DNA of 64,000 bases from Billgrantia montanilacus (GTDB lineage: Bacteria > Pseudomonadota > Gammaproteobacteria > Pseudomonadales > Halomonadaceae), in the NCBI RefSeq assembly GCF_003336675.1, contig NZ_QPII01000002.1, forward strand, positions 496,001 through 560,000, in the 5' to 3' direction. A model generated the notes under the pieces. It saw nothing but the letters and a program-made list of their open reading frames with translations, did no database searches and was not told the DNA's origin. Of this stretch, positions 26,187 to 34,765 are shown piece by piece. Each line of letters opens with the position of its first letter. The first letter of the stretch is position 1. The position numbers and the translations under genes were made by a program.

Positions 26187-26383
26187 TACCTGCTCCTTCC
26201 GATCGACTATAGACAAGGCTTAGCCCCTCGCGCTCCTCCACGCCAATATTGCGCCACAGCAATAGTTATACACACTAGTGCCCTTGACCGTTCCATCTCA
26301 GGAGGAAAAGAGGCGCTTAATTTAGAGAAATGTCGCTATTCATCCTGCCTATCGTGCTCATAACAAAATTAAACAAGACTTTT

Positions 26384-26403
26384 AGAAACGGTGTTTCTAT
26401 ACT
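26384..26403 (+). promoter_or_regulatory. Promoter and inverted repeat of the first ompW gene
   Basis: A -10-like TATACT (26398-26403) is immediately preceded by the inverted repeat AGAAAC-GGT-GTTTCT (26384-26398), which would occupy the spacer. A weak -35 (AAGACT, 26375-26380) has 17-base spacing. The second ompW gene has a matching arrangement with different arm sequence. Confidence 0.45.
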
Positions 26404-26460
26404 AGGGGCAGTTCAATAGGCCGGACTCTTCCGGCCAGCGTCGACCAGGAGAACGCACTG

Positions 26461-27069
26461 ATGAAAACGACTCGCTTGATTCCCGTGGCTGTCATTGCCG
26501 CCAGTTGCGCCTTCGTCAGCCAGGCGGCCCTGGCCTACAGCGCCGGAGACACCTTCGTACGCGGTGGCTTCGCCAAGTCCGATACCCGCTCTGACAGTGG
26601 CAACATCGGTGATGCCGACCTGGGCATCAGCAGCGGTGAGACCGGCTTCACCTTTGGCGCAGGCTACCTGTTCCACGACCAGATCGGCATCGAGCTCAAC
26701 AGCTCCGAAAAGATCGAGCACAGCCTCAGCGCCGACGGTGCCGATGCCGGGACCATCGATCGCATGCCGGTCAACCTGCTGGTGAACTACTACCCGCTGG
26801 GTGGATTTGATTCCCGCGTGCAGCCCTATGTCGGCGCCGGTCTCAACTACACTCGCTTCTCCGGCGAGCCCGATGGGATCGACGCACGTCGCTCCTATGG
26901 CGCCGTCGGCCAGGTGGGTATCGACCTGGCGGTCACCGACAACTTCATGCTCAACGGCTTCGCCAACTATGCCGACGTCGATTCTCGCCTGTCGCAAGGT
27001 GGCGAACGGGTGGGCACCGCCAAGGTCGACCCCATGACCATCGGCGGCGGCGTAACCTTCCGCTTCTAA
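26461..27069 (+). CDS. ompW: OmpW-family outer-membrane beta-barrel protein, copy 1
   Basis: A 202-residue secreted protein with a signal peptide ending at QAALA, then a short eight-stranded barrel. OmpW hallmarks are the N-terminal GDTFVRGGFAK, the GYLFHDQIGIEL strand, VNYYPLG and VQPYVGAGLNYT, and a C-terminal VTFRF ending in Phe as needed for BAM recognition. OmpW forms a narrow hydrophobic channel for small apolar molecules. It is followed by its own terminator and then by a paralogue. The insert between strands 1 and 2 is shorter than in copy 2. Confidence 0.9.
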   Translation: MKTTRLIPVAVIAASCAFVSQAALAYSAGDTFVRGGFAKSDTRSDSGNIGDADLGISSGETGFTFGAGYLFHDQIGIELNSSEKIEHSLSADGADAGTIDRMPVNLLVNYYPLGGFDSRVQPYVGAGLNYTRFSGEPDGIDARRSYGAVGQVGIDLAVTDNFMLNGFANYADVDSRLSQGGERVGTAKVDPMTIGGGVTFRF

Positions 27070-27094
27070 AGCCGAACGAGACGATAGCAGGACG

Positions 27095-27119
27095 ACGCCG
27101 GGCATGCGCCCGGCGTTTT
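27095..27119 (+). terminator. Terminator after ompW copy 1
   Basis: CGCCGGGC and GCCCGGCG pair around ATGC, followed by TTTT, 27 bases after the stop codon. It makes the first ompW gene monocistronic. Confidence 0.85.
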
Positions 27120-27177
27120 GCATCATGGGCACGTGTATGAAGGTCATGCGTATAAGTAATATTTGAAATACACTTTT

Positions 27178-27194
27178 AGTTGTCGGTAACAACT
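27178..27194 (+). promoter_or_regulatory. Inverted repeat in the promoter region of the second ompW gene
   Basis: AGTTGT-CGGTA-ACAACT is preceded by CACTTTT and followed by AT, the same flanks as the repeat before copy 1 (GACTTTT...AT). The arms differ in sequence but keep the pairing. TATTGT just downstream could be the -10 box. Confidence 0.4.
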
Positions 27195-27291
27195 ATTGTC
27201 ATGGGTCAATAATTCATTCCCAGCCACTGACTAGACTGACTTCGTTCATGGCAGCCCGAGGCTGCCTCTTTGCAACGACAGGAGTCGACTC

Positions 27292-27921
27292 ATGCGCAAG
27301 CACCCACTTCCCATCCTGCTGACCGCCGGCCTGGCCGCCACTACCTTCATTGCCAGCAGCCAGGCACTCGCCTACAGCGAAGGCGATTTCATCACCCGCG
27401 TGGGCGTTGCCCATGTCGACCCCAAGAGCAACAACGGCAGCCTGGCGGGCGACACAATCGATGTCGACGTGCGCAGCGACACCAACCTCGGCTTCACCCT
27501 GGGCTACCTGCTCCACGACAATTTTGGCGTCGAGCTGTTGGCGGCGCTTCCGTTCAAGCATGATATCCGGCTTGATGGCGCCGACGTTGCCTCTACCAAG
27601 CACCTGCCCCCGACCCTGACCGTGCAGTACTACCCGCTGGGCGGCACCGGATCTCAAATCCAGCCCTATGCCGGCATTGGCCTCAACTACACCACTTTCT
27701 TCAGTGAGAAAATCGATGGCTCGGCAGAACTCGACCTGAGCAGTTCCTGGGGTGCCGCGGGACAGCTGGGCGTCGACGTACGCCTGGACGACAACTGGGG
27801 CTTGAACGCCGCCGCCTGGTATATCGATATCGATACCGACGCCAGCCTGAATGGGACTGACATCGGCAAGGTGAGCATCGACCCCTGGGGCTTCATGGCT
27901 GGCATCAGCTATCGCTTCTGA
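27292..27921 (+). CDS. ompW: OmpW-family outer-membrane beta-barrel protein, copy 2
   Basis: A 209-residue paralogue of the preceding gene. It has a signal peptide ending SSQALA, then GDFITRVGVAHVDPKSNNG, GYLLHDNFGVELLAALPFKHDI (closer to classical OmpW), VQYYPLGG, IQPYAGIGLNYTTFF and a terminal ISYRF. The residue pattern around the barrel is conserved, but loops differ from copy 1, so the two may admit different substrates. It has its own leader and a terminator. Confidence 0.92.
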   Translation: MRKHPLPILLTAGLAATTFIASSQALAYSEGDFITRVGVAHVDPKSNNGSLAGDTIDVDVRSDTNLGFTLGYLLHDNFGVELLAALPFKHDIRLDGADVASTKHLPPTLTVQYYPLGGTGSQIQPYAGIGLNYTTFFSEKIDGSAELDLSSSWGAAGQLGVDVRLDDNWGLNAAAWYIDIDTDASLNGTDIGKVSIDPWGFMAGISYRF

Positions 27922-27943
27922 TTAGTGCCATGCCAACCCTGAT

Positions 27944-27977
27944 ACAGCGAGGCCCGCCAGTCAGCGGGCCTCGCTGT
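27944..27977. terminator. Bidirectional stem-loop between ompW copy 2 and the convergent cyclotransferase gene
   Basis: A perfect 14-bp stem (ACAGCGAGGCCCGC with its complement) with a six-base loop lies between two convergent stops. There is no long T-tract, so termination efficiency is uncertain. Confidence 0.65.
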
Positions 27978-27991
27978 CTAGTGGCAACCGG

Positions 27992-28492
27992 TTAACGCGG
28001 GGTATGACGCGACAACCCCAGCAGATTCAGCGTGGGATCGTCCAGGCCGACAACGGCCTCCACGCCAGCCAGCTTCCGGTGGTACTCGGCGCTGAGGAAA
28101 GGCTGGCCGGCGAGCAGGTGCGCGAGGTATTCACGGGCTGGCTTCAGGGCGTTGGCCGTGGTGCCGGGGGCGGCGATATACACCCAGGCATCGAAGGCTC
28201 CCTCTTCGGTAACGACTGGCAACCGATGGCGCTGATACTCATGTGGATAACCTTCGTAAGGATCCATCAGCTCGATCTGCCCGGGCTCAACAAGCTCGAA
28301 CAGTGCCCCCTCGACTCGCTCATCGACCACGGGTACGACATTGGCATGGGCGATCCCGGCAACCCGCGACGCCTTGTCGAAGCGCAGCGCATAATCATGC
28401 AGCACACCCGCCAGGGAGCGCTGGGTTGCACCAATACGTGCTTCGACCCGGGCCGTGTTCATGTTGCTGCCATAGGCGAAGTAGTAAGACAT
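27992..28492 (-). CDS. Gamma-glutamylcyclotransferase-family protein
   Basis: A 166-residue protein with the hallmark N-terminus YYFAYGSNMN, whose YGSN loop binds the gamma-glutamyl group. The catalytic Glu is likely in LMDPYEGYPHEYQR. Members cyclise gamma-glutamyl dipeptides or amines to 5-oxoproline, but several subfamilies exist and the substrate is not evident. It is 20 bases downstream of yqcC on the same strand. Confidence 0.85.
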   Translation of the reverse strand: MSYYFAYGSNMNTARVEARIGATQRSLAGVLHDYALRFDKASRVAGIAHANVVPVVDERVEGALFELVEPGQIELMDPYEGYPHEYQRHRLPVVTEEGAFDAWVYIAAPGTTANALKPAREYLAHLLAGQPFLSAEYHRKLAGVEAVVGLDDPTLNLLGLSRHTPR

Positions 28493-28512
28493 TTGCGTCT
28501 CGCTATCCTGGG

Positions 28513-28845
28513 TCAGTTTTCCGTCACCAACCGATCGATCTCTTCCACTGCCTTGCAGATCAAGAGCCGGTCGGTGGAGCGCGTTCCCTGCTGCGTCAGG
28601 TAGGCCTCCATTGCCGGAGCCACGTCACACTTCTCCGGCATCGGCCCACCCGCCTCGACCAGGGCATCCAGCCGCGCAATGAAGACGAAGCGCAGCCACT
28701 GCGGCAACGCCATGGTATCGATGCAGAACGGCTGCTGACTGGCCAAGGCATCGGCGTCGGGCCGCGCCACACGCCACATGTTGGTGGCCTTCATAGTGGC
28801 TTCCAGCCGGCGTAGCGCTACGTCGAGTTCCTCGTAGACGGTCAT
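28513..28845 (-). CDS. yqcC: YqcC-family protein (DUF446)
   Basis: A 110-residue helical protein matching YqcC: ALRRLEATMKATNMW, then the strongly conserved ASQQPFCIDTMALPQWLRFVFIARL. In E. coli the gene sits beside the tRNA pseudouridine synthase truC and its function is unknown; here that neighbour is absent. I prefer the start MTVYEELD, with GAGG eight bases upstream; an ATG ten codons earlier (28875) is also in frame. It is probably in operon with the cyclotransferase. Confidence 0.8.
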   Translation of the reverse strand: MTVYEELDVALRRLEATMKATNMWRVARPDADALASQQPFCIDTMALPQWLRFVFIARLDALVEAGGPMPEKCDVAPAMEAYLTQQGTRSTDRLLICKAVEEIDRLVTEN

Positions 28846-29104
28846 GTCGGGCACCTCGCTTGCATTGAGTTCCATTATCTCGTTCCTGTTCCGCCCTGGC
28901 CACCCCGTCCTGCAGCGCTCTATACACAGATATCCTGCACGAGCCTGTGGATAAACTATGGAAAGCTGCCCTTGCCCCCGATGGGCAGGGCGCTGGAAGC
29001 GACCGGTCAATTCTTGACCAGATTCTTCAGCACCCAACCCACGGCAGTGGCTGACAAGCCCCCGGGGGGCAAGGTAGAGTGCACGCTTCAAGAAGGGAGC
29101 CGAC

Positions 29105-30127
29105 ATGCAGCCGATCCATACGCTTCACGATTTTTTCGTGCGCACCGGTGCCGAAGTGCGGGCCTATCACCTTGGGCGGCGGGTCGAACCCTGCACCCTG
29201 GACATCCTGGCCGATTTCGAAATCGGCCAACTCCCCTGGCCCAACCCATGGCAGGGCCAGGCCAGGGTGGGCCTGGTGTTTCGCCTCGGCGACGTGAGCG
29301 ACCCATTGATCTGGTTCCTGTCGCTGCCACTGGATGAGCAGGGCCAGCTGGTACCCGCCTCGCGTGACGCCTTCCTTCAGCGTCTGCTGGAGACGCTGGG
29401 TCGCAGCGTACAGCAGGTAGGCCGCAGCCAGCCGGGCGAATCAATCGACAACCTGATGAAGGACAACCCGCTGGCCTTCACCCCCTCGCTGCACTTCCAG
29501 GCGATGCTGCATGCCCGGGCAAGCCATGACATGGGCAAGCCCGCCAGCCCCTACCTGGAGCCCGTGGAAGCGTATCTCAGCGGCCAACAGCCCCTGGCCT
29601 GGCAGGCATTGGGACTGCAGGGATTGGCCGACTACGCGGTGCGTCTGGACGAAGAGGCTAGCCAGGTGCTGGCCGAGCGGCTACCCGCCCTCCCCGGCGA
29701 GGTACTGACTTCTCTATGCTACTGCCTTGAGCATGTCGACGTGCCCGCCACCCTGGCATTGGCGATACGCCACCGGGGAGAAGGCGCCGCTGCCGAGGGT
29801 GAGCTCGAGAGCTTCTGCGCCTGTGTTCGTGCCGTCAGCGGTGCCGCCATGGCCGGCGAGTGGTTCGATACCCTGCTGGATGACCCCAATGCCTGTGGCC
29901 CGGACCTGCTGGCGGCCATGGCCGGGCGGGGCTGGCGACACCTGGAACATACCGAGCGCCTGCCCCGTTTTCTGAACCGGCTGGCGGAGACACCACAAGC
30001 CGACTTTGCGGCCATGGCCCGGGACCTCGCCCTGATACCGCGTCTGCGGCTACCGGTGCTGATGGTGCTGCGAGAAGCCGCTCCGGGATCGGCCATCGGC
30101 CAGCGCCTCGCTGGGCTCGGCCACTGA
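29105..30127 (+). CDS. DUF3549-family protein
   Basis: A 340-residue soluble protein recognisable as DUF3549 from its N-terminal block (FFVRTGAEVRAYHLGRRVEP) and the later LIWFLSLPLDEQGQL and ASRDAFLQRLLETLG. The C-terminal half is helical and repeat-like, with successive LP and VP turns. No enzymatic motif is visible. The family is mainly found in Pseudomonas and Halomonas relatives and has no assigned function. It lies 25 bases upstream of the rimB-like gene and is probably in the same transcript. Confidence 0.8.
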   Translation: MQPIHTLHDFFVRTGAEVRAYHLGRRVEPCTLDILADFEIGQLPWPNPWQGQARVGLVFRLGDVSDPLIWFLSLPLDEQGQLVPASRDAFLQRLLETLGRSVQQVGRSQPGESIDNLMKDNPLAFTPSLHFQAMLHARASHDMGKPASPYLEPVEAYLSGQQPLAWQALGLQGLADYAVRLDEEASQVLAERLPALPGEVLTSLCYCLEHVDVPATLALAIRHRGEGAAAEGELESFCACVRAVSGAAMAGEWFDTLLDDPNACGPDLLAAMAGRGWRHLEHTERLPRFLNRLAETPQADFAAMARDLALIPRLRLPVLMVLREAAPGSAIGQRLAGLGH

Positions 30128-30152
30128 AGTACGGAAACCAGGAAGTGAATCG

Positions 30153-30590
30153 ATGAAGGAACTGCCCTACACTCCCAAGGCTGTCATCGGACGCCTCGAG
30201 ATGGTCACGCTGCCGACGATCGGCGTTACCGTCTGCGCCAAGATCGATACGGGTGCCTATACCTCTGCCCTGCATGCGGAGGACATCGAGATCTTCGAAG
30301 AAGAGGGTCACCTGTGGGTCAGCTTCACCACCCGCAGTGGTGGCCAGGAGACACCACCCCATGTCTTTCGCACCCACCTGCACGACCGCCGCCGCGTGAC
30401 GAGTTCCAATGGCCACAAGGAGTGGCGCTACGTCATTCGTACGCCGATGCAGATGGGCGAACTAGAAGTGATGGTAGAACTGACCCTGACCGACCGCAGC
30501 GACATGCGCTACCCCATGCTGCTTGGCCGCCGCGCCCTGCGCCGCCTGCTGGTGGCTCCCGGCGCCACCTTCCTGCACGGCGAGCCTTGA
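30153..30590 (+). CDS. rimB: RimB-like retropepsin-fold protease (DUF785)
   Basis: A 145-residue aspartic-protease-like protein. The active-site motif is [19 protein letters not shown], the DTGA of retropepsin folds, and a second flap-side strand reads [11 protein letters not shown]. Databases often call the family ATP-dependent zinc protease, a poorly founded name. In Pseudomonas the RimABK system has a protease of this type acting with RimK, which adds glutamates to ribosomal protein S6. Adjacency to rimK here supports that role. A RimA homologue is not seen. Confidence 0.8.
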   Translation: MKELPYTPKAVIGRLEMVTLPTIGVTVCAKIDTGAYTSALHAEDIEIFEEEGHLWVSFTTRSGGQETPPHVFRTHLHDRRRVTSSNGHKEWRYVIRTPMQMGELEVMVELTLTDRSDMRYPMLLGRRALRRLLVAPGATFLHGEP

Positions 30591-30622
30591 CCCCCACACG
30601 CCCCTCGACTTCGGAGTCCTCG

Positions 30623-31531
30623 ATGCATATCGCGATATTGTCCCGCAATCGTAATCTCTACTCCACACGTCGCCTGGTGGAAGCCGCCGAGAACCGCGGC
30701 CACAGCATTCGGGTCGTGGATACCCTGCGCTGCTACATGAGCATCGCGGCACACCACCCCTCGATCCACCTCAAGGGACAGGAACTCGAACATTTCGATG
30801 CCGTGATTCCGCGCATCGGGGCATCGGTAACCTTCTACGGCTGCGCCGTGCTGCGCCAGTTCGAGATGATGGGTACCTATGTGGTCAACGACTCGGTTGG
30901 CATCACGCGCTCCCGGGACAAGCTGCGCTCGCTGCAACTGCTCTCGCGCAAGGGCCTGGGGCTGCCCATCACCGGTTTTGCCCACTCTCCCGACGACATT
31001 CCAGACCTGATCACCATGGTCAAGGGGGCGCCGCTTGTCATCAAGCTGCTCGAAGGGACTCAGGGCATCGGCGTGGTACTCGCCGAGACCAACCAGGCCG
31101 CCGAGTCGGTCATCCAGGCCTTCATGGGCATGAAGGCGAATATCATGGTGCAGGAGTACATCAAGGAGGCCAAAGGGGCCGACATTCGCTGCTTCGTGAT
31201 CGGCGACAAGGTGGTAGCCTCCATGAAGCGTCAGGCCGCCGATGGGGAGTTCCGCTCCAACCTGCATCGCGGGGGCAGCGCCAGCGTGATCCGTATCACG
31301 CCTGAGGAGCGCTCCACGGCAATCCGGGCAGCCAAGGCCATGGGATTGAGGGTCGCTGGTGTCGATTTGTTGCGCGCCAATCACGGTCCGGTGATCATGG
31401 AGGTCAACTCGTCTCCCGGCTTGCAGGGCATTGAAACCGCTACCGGCAAGGATATTGCCGGCCTGATTATCGAGCATCTGGAAAAACACTCAATCACGCC
31501 CCGCAAGACGCCGGCCAAGCCAAAGGGTTGA
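30623..31531 (+). CDS. rimK: RimK, ATP-grasp glutamate ligase acting on ribosomal protein S6
   Basis: A 302-residue ATP-grasp ligase that adds glutamates to the C-terminus of RpsF, tuning translation. Visible are the N-terminal pre-ATP domain ([20 protein letters not shown]), the ATP-binding segment [38 protein letters not shown] and the metal-binding end [15 protein letters not shown]. Length matches E. coli RimK (300). The start at 30623 follows GGAG; the longer open frame overlaps rimB in another reading frame. It is coupled with the rimB-like gene. Confidence 0.95.
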   Translation: MHIAILSRNRNLYSTRRLVEAAENRGHSIRVVDTLRCYMSIAAHHPSIHLKGQELEHFDAVIPRIGASVTFYGCAVLRQFEMMGTYVVNDSVGITRSRDKLRSLQLLSRKGLGLPITGFAHSPDDIPDLITMVKGAPLVIKLLEGTQGIGVVLAETNQAAESVIQAFMGMKANIMVQEYIKEAKGADIRCFVIGDKVVASMKRQAADGEFRSNLHRGGSASVIRITPEERSTAIRAAKAMGLRVAGVDLLRANHGPVIMEVNSSPGLQGIETATGKDIAGLIIEHLEKHSITPRKTPAKPKG

Positions 31532-31612
31532 ACCGGCAATTAATTTACCGGGGGGGTGGCAAAAGGACGGCGAGACCCCCACAATCTGCGTCACCGGAGG
31601 AGGTGACCGCTC

Positions 31613-32056
31613 ATGTTTCTCGACAATCGCCAAGTGGCGATGGACGGCGTTCTGGAAGCGCTGGCCGACAGCATCGATTATTTTCAGGACAATCTGGAGC
31701 GCCTGCGCCCGTCGCTGCGCGAAGCCCTCAAGCCCCACTACGAGGCCAGGGCCAAGGCGATGCGCCAGCTCCAGGAGCTTGCCAGGCACCATCTCAAGCT
31801 GCTCCCCCGGGATGCCGATGTCGAGCGCGACGACTACATGTGGCTCTGGAGCCGATTGAAGAGCTTCGTTGGCAACGAAAGTCAGGTCGTCATCGGCGAA
31901 CTGCTGGAGCAGGAGCGCGTGCTGATGCAGGCACTCTCCACCCTGTTCACGCATCCCCTGCCCGACCCCCTGGAGCCCATCGCCGAAGAGTGCTGGCAGC
32001 AGTGCCGCGCTCTGATCCGTGAGCTCTATCGGCTACAGAAGCAACGTCAGCGTTAG
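31613..32056 (+). CDS. Helical protein of unknown function
   Basis: A 147-residue protein with long amphipathic helices throughout (VLEALADSIDYFQDNLERLRP, YEARAKAMRQLQELARHHLKLLP, VIGELLEQERVLMQALSTLF, CRALIRELYRLQKQRQR), consistent with a four-helix bundle of the type seen in DUF2383/ferritin-like proteins. The metal-binding ExxH motifs of ferritins are not present. The ATG follows GGAGGAGGTGA at ten bases. It lies 81 bases downstream of rimK, possibly in the same operon. Confidence 0.65.
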   Translation: MFLDNRQVAMDGVLEALADSIDYFQDNLERLRPSLREALKPHYEARAKAMRQLQELARHHLKLLPRDADVERDDYMWLWSRLKSFVGNESQVVIGELLEQERVLMQALSTLFTHPLPDPLEPIAEECWQQCRALIRELYRLQKQRQR

Positions 32057-32088
32057 AAACTGCTTCAGCAAAAACCAAGGCGTTGGCG

Positions 32089-32829
32089 CTACTCCGCCAG
32101 GTCTTCCTCGCCGGTTCCGACCTCGTCGAGAGCTCCGTCGATCATGACGGCATTCCAAATCTGTGGAGCGATCTCCAGTGGCTCGACGGGACCCAGGAAA
32201 TAGGGCTCTCGGCCCCAGAGATAGAGATCCCCCACGGTTGACGCCCTGGCAACCCACTCCCTGGCCTGCAGCCGCCATAGCCCGGCTACTGGCCGCTCCG
32301 GCGCGGCACAGCCAACCGCATCTACACCCAGTGCATCGGCAATGAAGAGCGCCCGGGGAAGATGCCAGGACTGGGTGACCAGCAGGGCCCGTTCGACGTC
32401 GAATACATCCCTCGCCCGAGCCAGGGTGTCGAAGGTGCTAAAGCCGGCATAGTCGAGCGTCATGTCCTCGTGACGCACGTGTTGTCCGCGCAGGTCGCGC
32501 CACATGGTCACGGGCTCGTTGTAATAACGGGTCCGGTTGTCGCCGGAGAGCAGCAGATGTTCGACCCTGCCCAGCCGAATCAAGCGGGAGGCGGCATTGA
32601 TTCGCGCATCGAAGTGAGGGTTGCGAACCCCGCTGCGGGTCCAGTGCGAGGTACCGAAGACGATGCCGACCCGCTCGGGCCCGCATAGCGGCAGCGCATG
32701 CTGGATACGACCCTGGGTCTGACTCAACACCCAGACGTTGGCTCCCACGAACAGCAGCGACGCCAGGAGCAGTGCGGCTCCCAGCGCCATAAGAAGTACC
32801 TTGAAGACTTTCCACAACAGCGCAACCAT
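32089..32829 (-). CDS. SanA/YdcF-family membrane protein
   Basis: A 246-residue protein with one N-terminal membrane segment (LLMALGAALLLASLLFVGANVWVL) and a periplasmic DUF218 domain: IVFGTSHWTRSGVRNPHFDARI, HLLLSGDNRTRYYNEP, and VTQSWHLPRALFIADALGV. The family includes SanA (vancomycin barrier) and ElyC (peptidoglycan and enterobacterial common antigen control). SanA-like features are the G-x-S loop and the YNEP motif. It ends 33 bases from the convergent helical protein gene and belongs to no obvious operon. Confidence 0.85.
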   Translation of the reverse strand: MVALLWKVFKVLLMALGAALLLASLLFVGANVWVLSQTQGRIQHALPLCGPERVGIVFGTSHWTRSGVRNPHFDARINAASRLIRLGRVEHLLLSGDNRTRYYNEPVTMWRDLRGQHVRHEDMTLDYAGFSTFDTLARARDVFDVERALLVTQSWHLPRALFIADALGVDAVGCAAPERPVAGLWRLQAREWVARASTVGDLYLWGREPYFLGPVEPLEIAPQIWNAVMIDGALDEVGTGEEDLAE

Positions 32830-32915
32830 CGATATCCCCGGACCGGCAATGGGGAAGCAGAAGCGCCGATTCGCGTTGCGAGTGCGAGAACCGCACCAAT
32901 GAATCGGACCTGCGG

Positions 32916-33488
32916 CTAGAACATGCCCAGCTCGAGCTTCGCCTCGTCGCTCATCATCTCACGGCTCCAGGGTGGATCGAAGACGATTTCCGTGTGTACC
33001 TTACTGATCTGTGGCGCGCCGAGGATCTTGTTGCGTGCATCGGCGGCGATGACGTCCCCCATGCCGCAGCCCGGCGCGGTGAGGGTCATGCGGATGGTGA
33101 CGAGGCGCTCCCCGGTGATCAGCCGCTCGATGCGACAACCATAGACCAGCCCCAGGTCGACGATATTGACCGGGATCTCCGGGTCGAAGCAGGTGCGCAG
33201 CTGATCCCAGACGAACTGCTCTATCTCCTCCTCCGTGGCATCCTCGGGCAGTGTCGGCCGCGGCAAGGCCTCTAGCCCCAGGGCGTCGAGATTGGCTCCC
33301 TCGATCAGGTAGAGCCGACCCTCGTAGCCCACGCTGATCGAGCTGCCCTTGGCCTGCATCACACTGACGATGCTGTCCTCGGGCAGGGTGATGGTCTTGC
33401 CGAAAGGGATGGAAATCGCTGCCACGTCACGTTGCAACGGGAGCGTCTGCCCCCGCTCCAGCCTGGCAATCTGTTCGATATCGCTCAT
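32916..33488 (-). CDS. sufT: SufT, putative Fe-S cluster maturation factor (DUF59)
   Basis: A 190-residue protein with an N-terminal extension (residues 1-75) and a C-terminal MIP18/DUF59 domain. The hallmark TAPGCGMGDVI, whose Cys is needed in related proteins, lies at about residue 145, and VDLGLVYGC precedes it. SufT proteins help deliver Fe-S clusters to target enzymes. It is the last gene of the suf operon, starting two bases after the sufS stop, so it is co-expressed. The frame is open far upstream inside sufS, but the ATG at 33488 is the natural start. Confidence 0.9.
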   Translation of the reverse strand: MSDIEQIARLERGQTLPLQRDVAAISIPFGKTITLPEDSIVSVMQAKGSSISVGYEGRLYLIEGANLDALGLEALPRPTLPEDATEEEIEQFVWDQLRTCFDPEIPVNIVDLGLVYGCRIERLITGERLVTIRMTLTAPGCGMGDVIAADARNKILGAPQISKVHTEIVFDPPWSREMMSDEAKLELGMF

Positions 33489-33490
33489 GC

Positions 33491-34750
33491 TCAGCGCACC
33501 ATCCCGATGACCCGCTCCAGGGCCGCCACGAAGGCGTCGACCTCTTCCGGGGTGTTGTAGACGGCAAAGGAAGCCCGACAGGTGGCATCGACACCGAATC
33601 GAGCCAGCAACGGCTGGGCGCAGTGATTGCCGGTGCGGATCGCCACGCCCAACTGATCGATCAGCAGCGCGATATCCTGGGAGTGGGCGCCATCGACGAC
33701 GAAGGAGAGCACGCCGGCCTTGTCGGGCGCGGTACCGAGCAGCCTCAACCCATCGATACGCGAGACACCCGCGGTGGCCCGTGCCAGCAGTTCGGCCTCC
33801 CAGGTGCCGATACGTGCGAGCCCCACGTCGCTGACCCAATCGAGGGCAACCCCAAGCGCGATGACCTCGGCGATGGCCGGGGTACCGGCTTCGAACTTGT
33901 GGGGGATGTCGGCGAAGGTGGTCGGCACGTCGAAGGAGACGCTCTTGATCATCTCGCCACCACCCTGCCAGGGTGGCATTGCCTCCAGCAGCTCGGCCTT
34001 GCCGTAGAGCACGCCGGCCCCGGTGGGACCATAGACCTTGTGACCCGAGAAGGCGTAGAAGTCGGCATCGATGTCGCGCACGTCCACCGTCTGGTGCGGT
34101 GTGGCTTGGGCGCCGTCGATGAGAATCCTGGCACCGTGCCCATGGGCGATGGTTGCCAACTCGCGCACCGGGTTGATGGTGCCGAAAGCGTTGGAGACAT
34201 GATTCACTGCTACCAGCCGCGTGCGCTCGTTGAAGAGCGCCCGGTAGGCATCGAGATCCAGCACGCCACGCTCGTCCACCGGGATCACCTTGACGACGAT
34301 CCCGAGCTGGTCTGCTAGAAGCTGCCAGGGCACGATGTTGGAGTGGTGCTCGAGCAGCGACACCAGCACCTCGTCGCCCGGCTGAAGATTGGCCCGGCCC
34401 CAGCTGTTGGCCACCAGGTTGATTGCTTCGGTGGTGCCGCGGGTAAAGACGATCTCGCGCCGATCGGCCGCATTGAGAAAGGCTCGCACCGTCTCGCGCG
34501 TGGCCTCATAGGCCGCCGTGGCCTCGTCGGCCAGGGTGTGCAGCCCGCGGTGGATGTTGGCGTTGTAGCGGCTGTAGTAGTCGCGGAAGGTATCGATGAC
34601 GCACAGGGGCGTCTGGCTGGTGGCAGCGTTGTCGAAATAGATCAGCGGCCTGCCATGCACCTGCCGCTCGAGAATCGGAAATTGCGCACGTATCCCGGCC
34701 ACATCCAGGGCCGGGGTCTCAAGCACGCGATCGGTGGCCAGGTGATTCAT
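33491..34750 (-). CDS. sufS: Cysteine desulfurase SufS
   Basis: PLP-dependent group II desulfurase that takes sulfur from cysteine for Fe-S assembly; 419 residues. The PLP lysine lies in FYAFSGHKVYGPTGAGVLYG, and the active Cys that carries persulfide is in IRTGNHCAQPLL. The N-terminus FPILERQVHGRPLIYFDNAA matches the family. Group II enzymes normally need SufE or SufU to accept sulfur, and no such gene is in this operon. It follows sufD with 15 bases between, preceded by GAGGAG. Confidence 0.95.
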   Translation of the reverse strand: MNHLATDRVLETPALDVAGIRAQFPILERQVHGRPLIYFDNAATSQTPLCVIDTFRDYYSRYNANIHRGLHTLADEATAAYEATRETVRAFLNAADRREIVFTRGTTEAINLVANSWGRANLQPGDEVLVSLLEHHSNIVPWQLLADQLGIVVKVIPVDERGVLDLDAYRALFNERTRLVAVNHVSNAFGTINPVRELATIAHGHGARILIDGAQATPHQTVDVRDIDADFYAFSGHKVYGPTGAGVLYGKAELLEAMPPWQGGGEMIKSVSFDVPTTFADIPHKFEAGTPAIAEVIALGVALDWVSDVGLARIGTWEAELLARATAGVSRIDGLRLLGTAPDKAGVLSFVVDGAHSQDIALLIDQLGVAIRTGNHCAQPLLARFGVDATCRASFAVYNTPEEVDAFVAALERVIGMVR

Positions 34751-34765
34751 GGTTGACTCCTCGGC

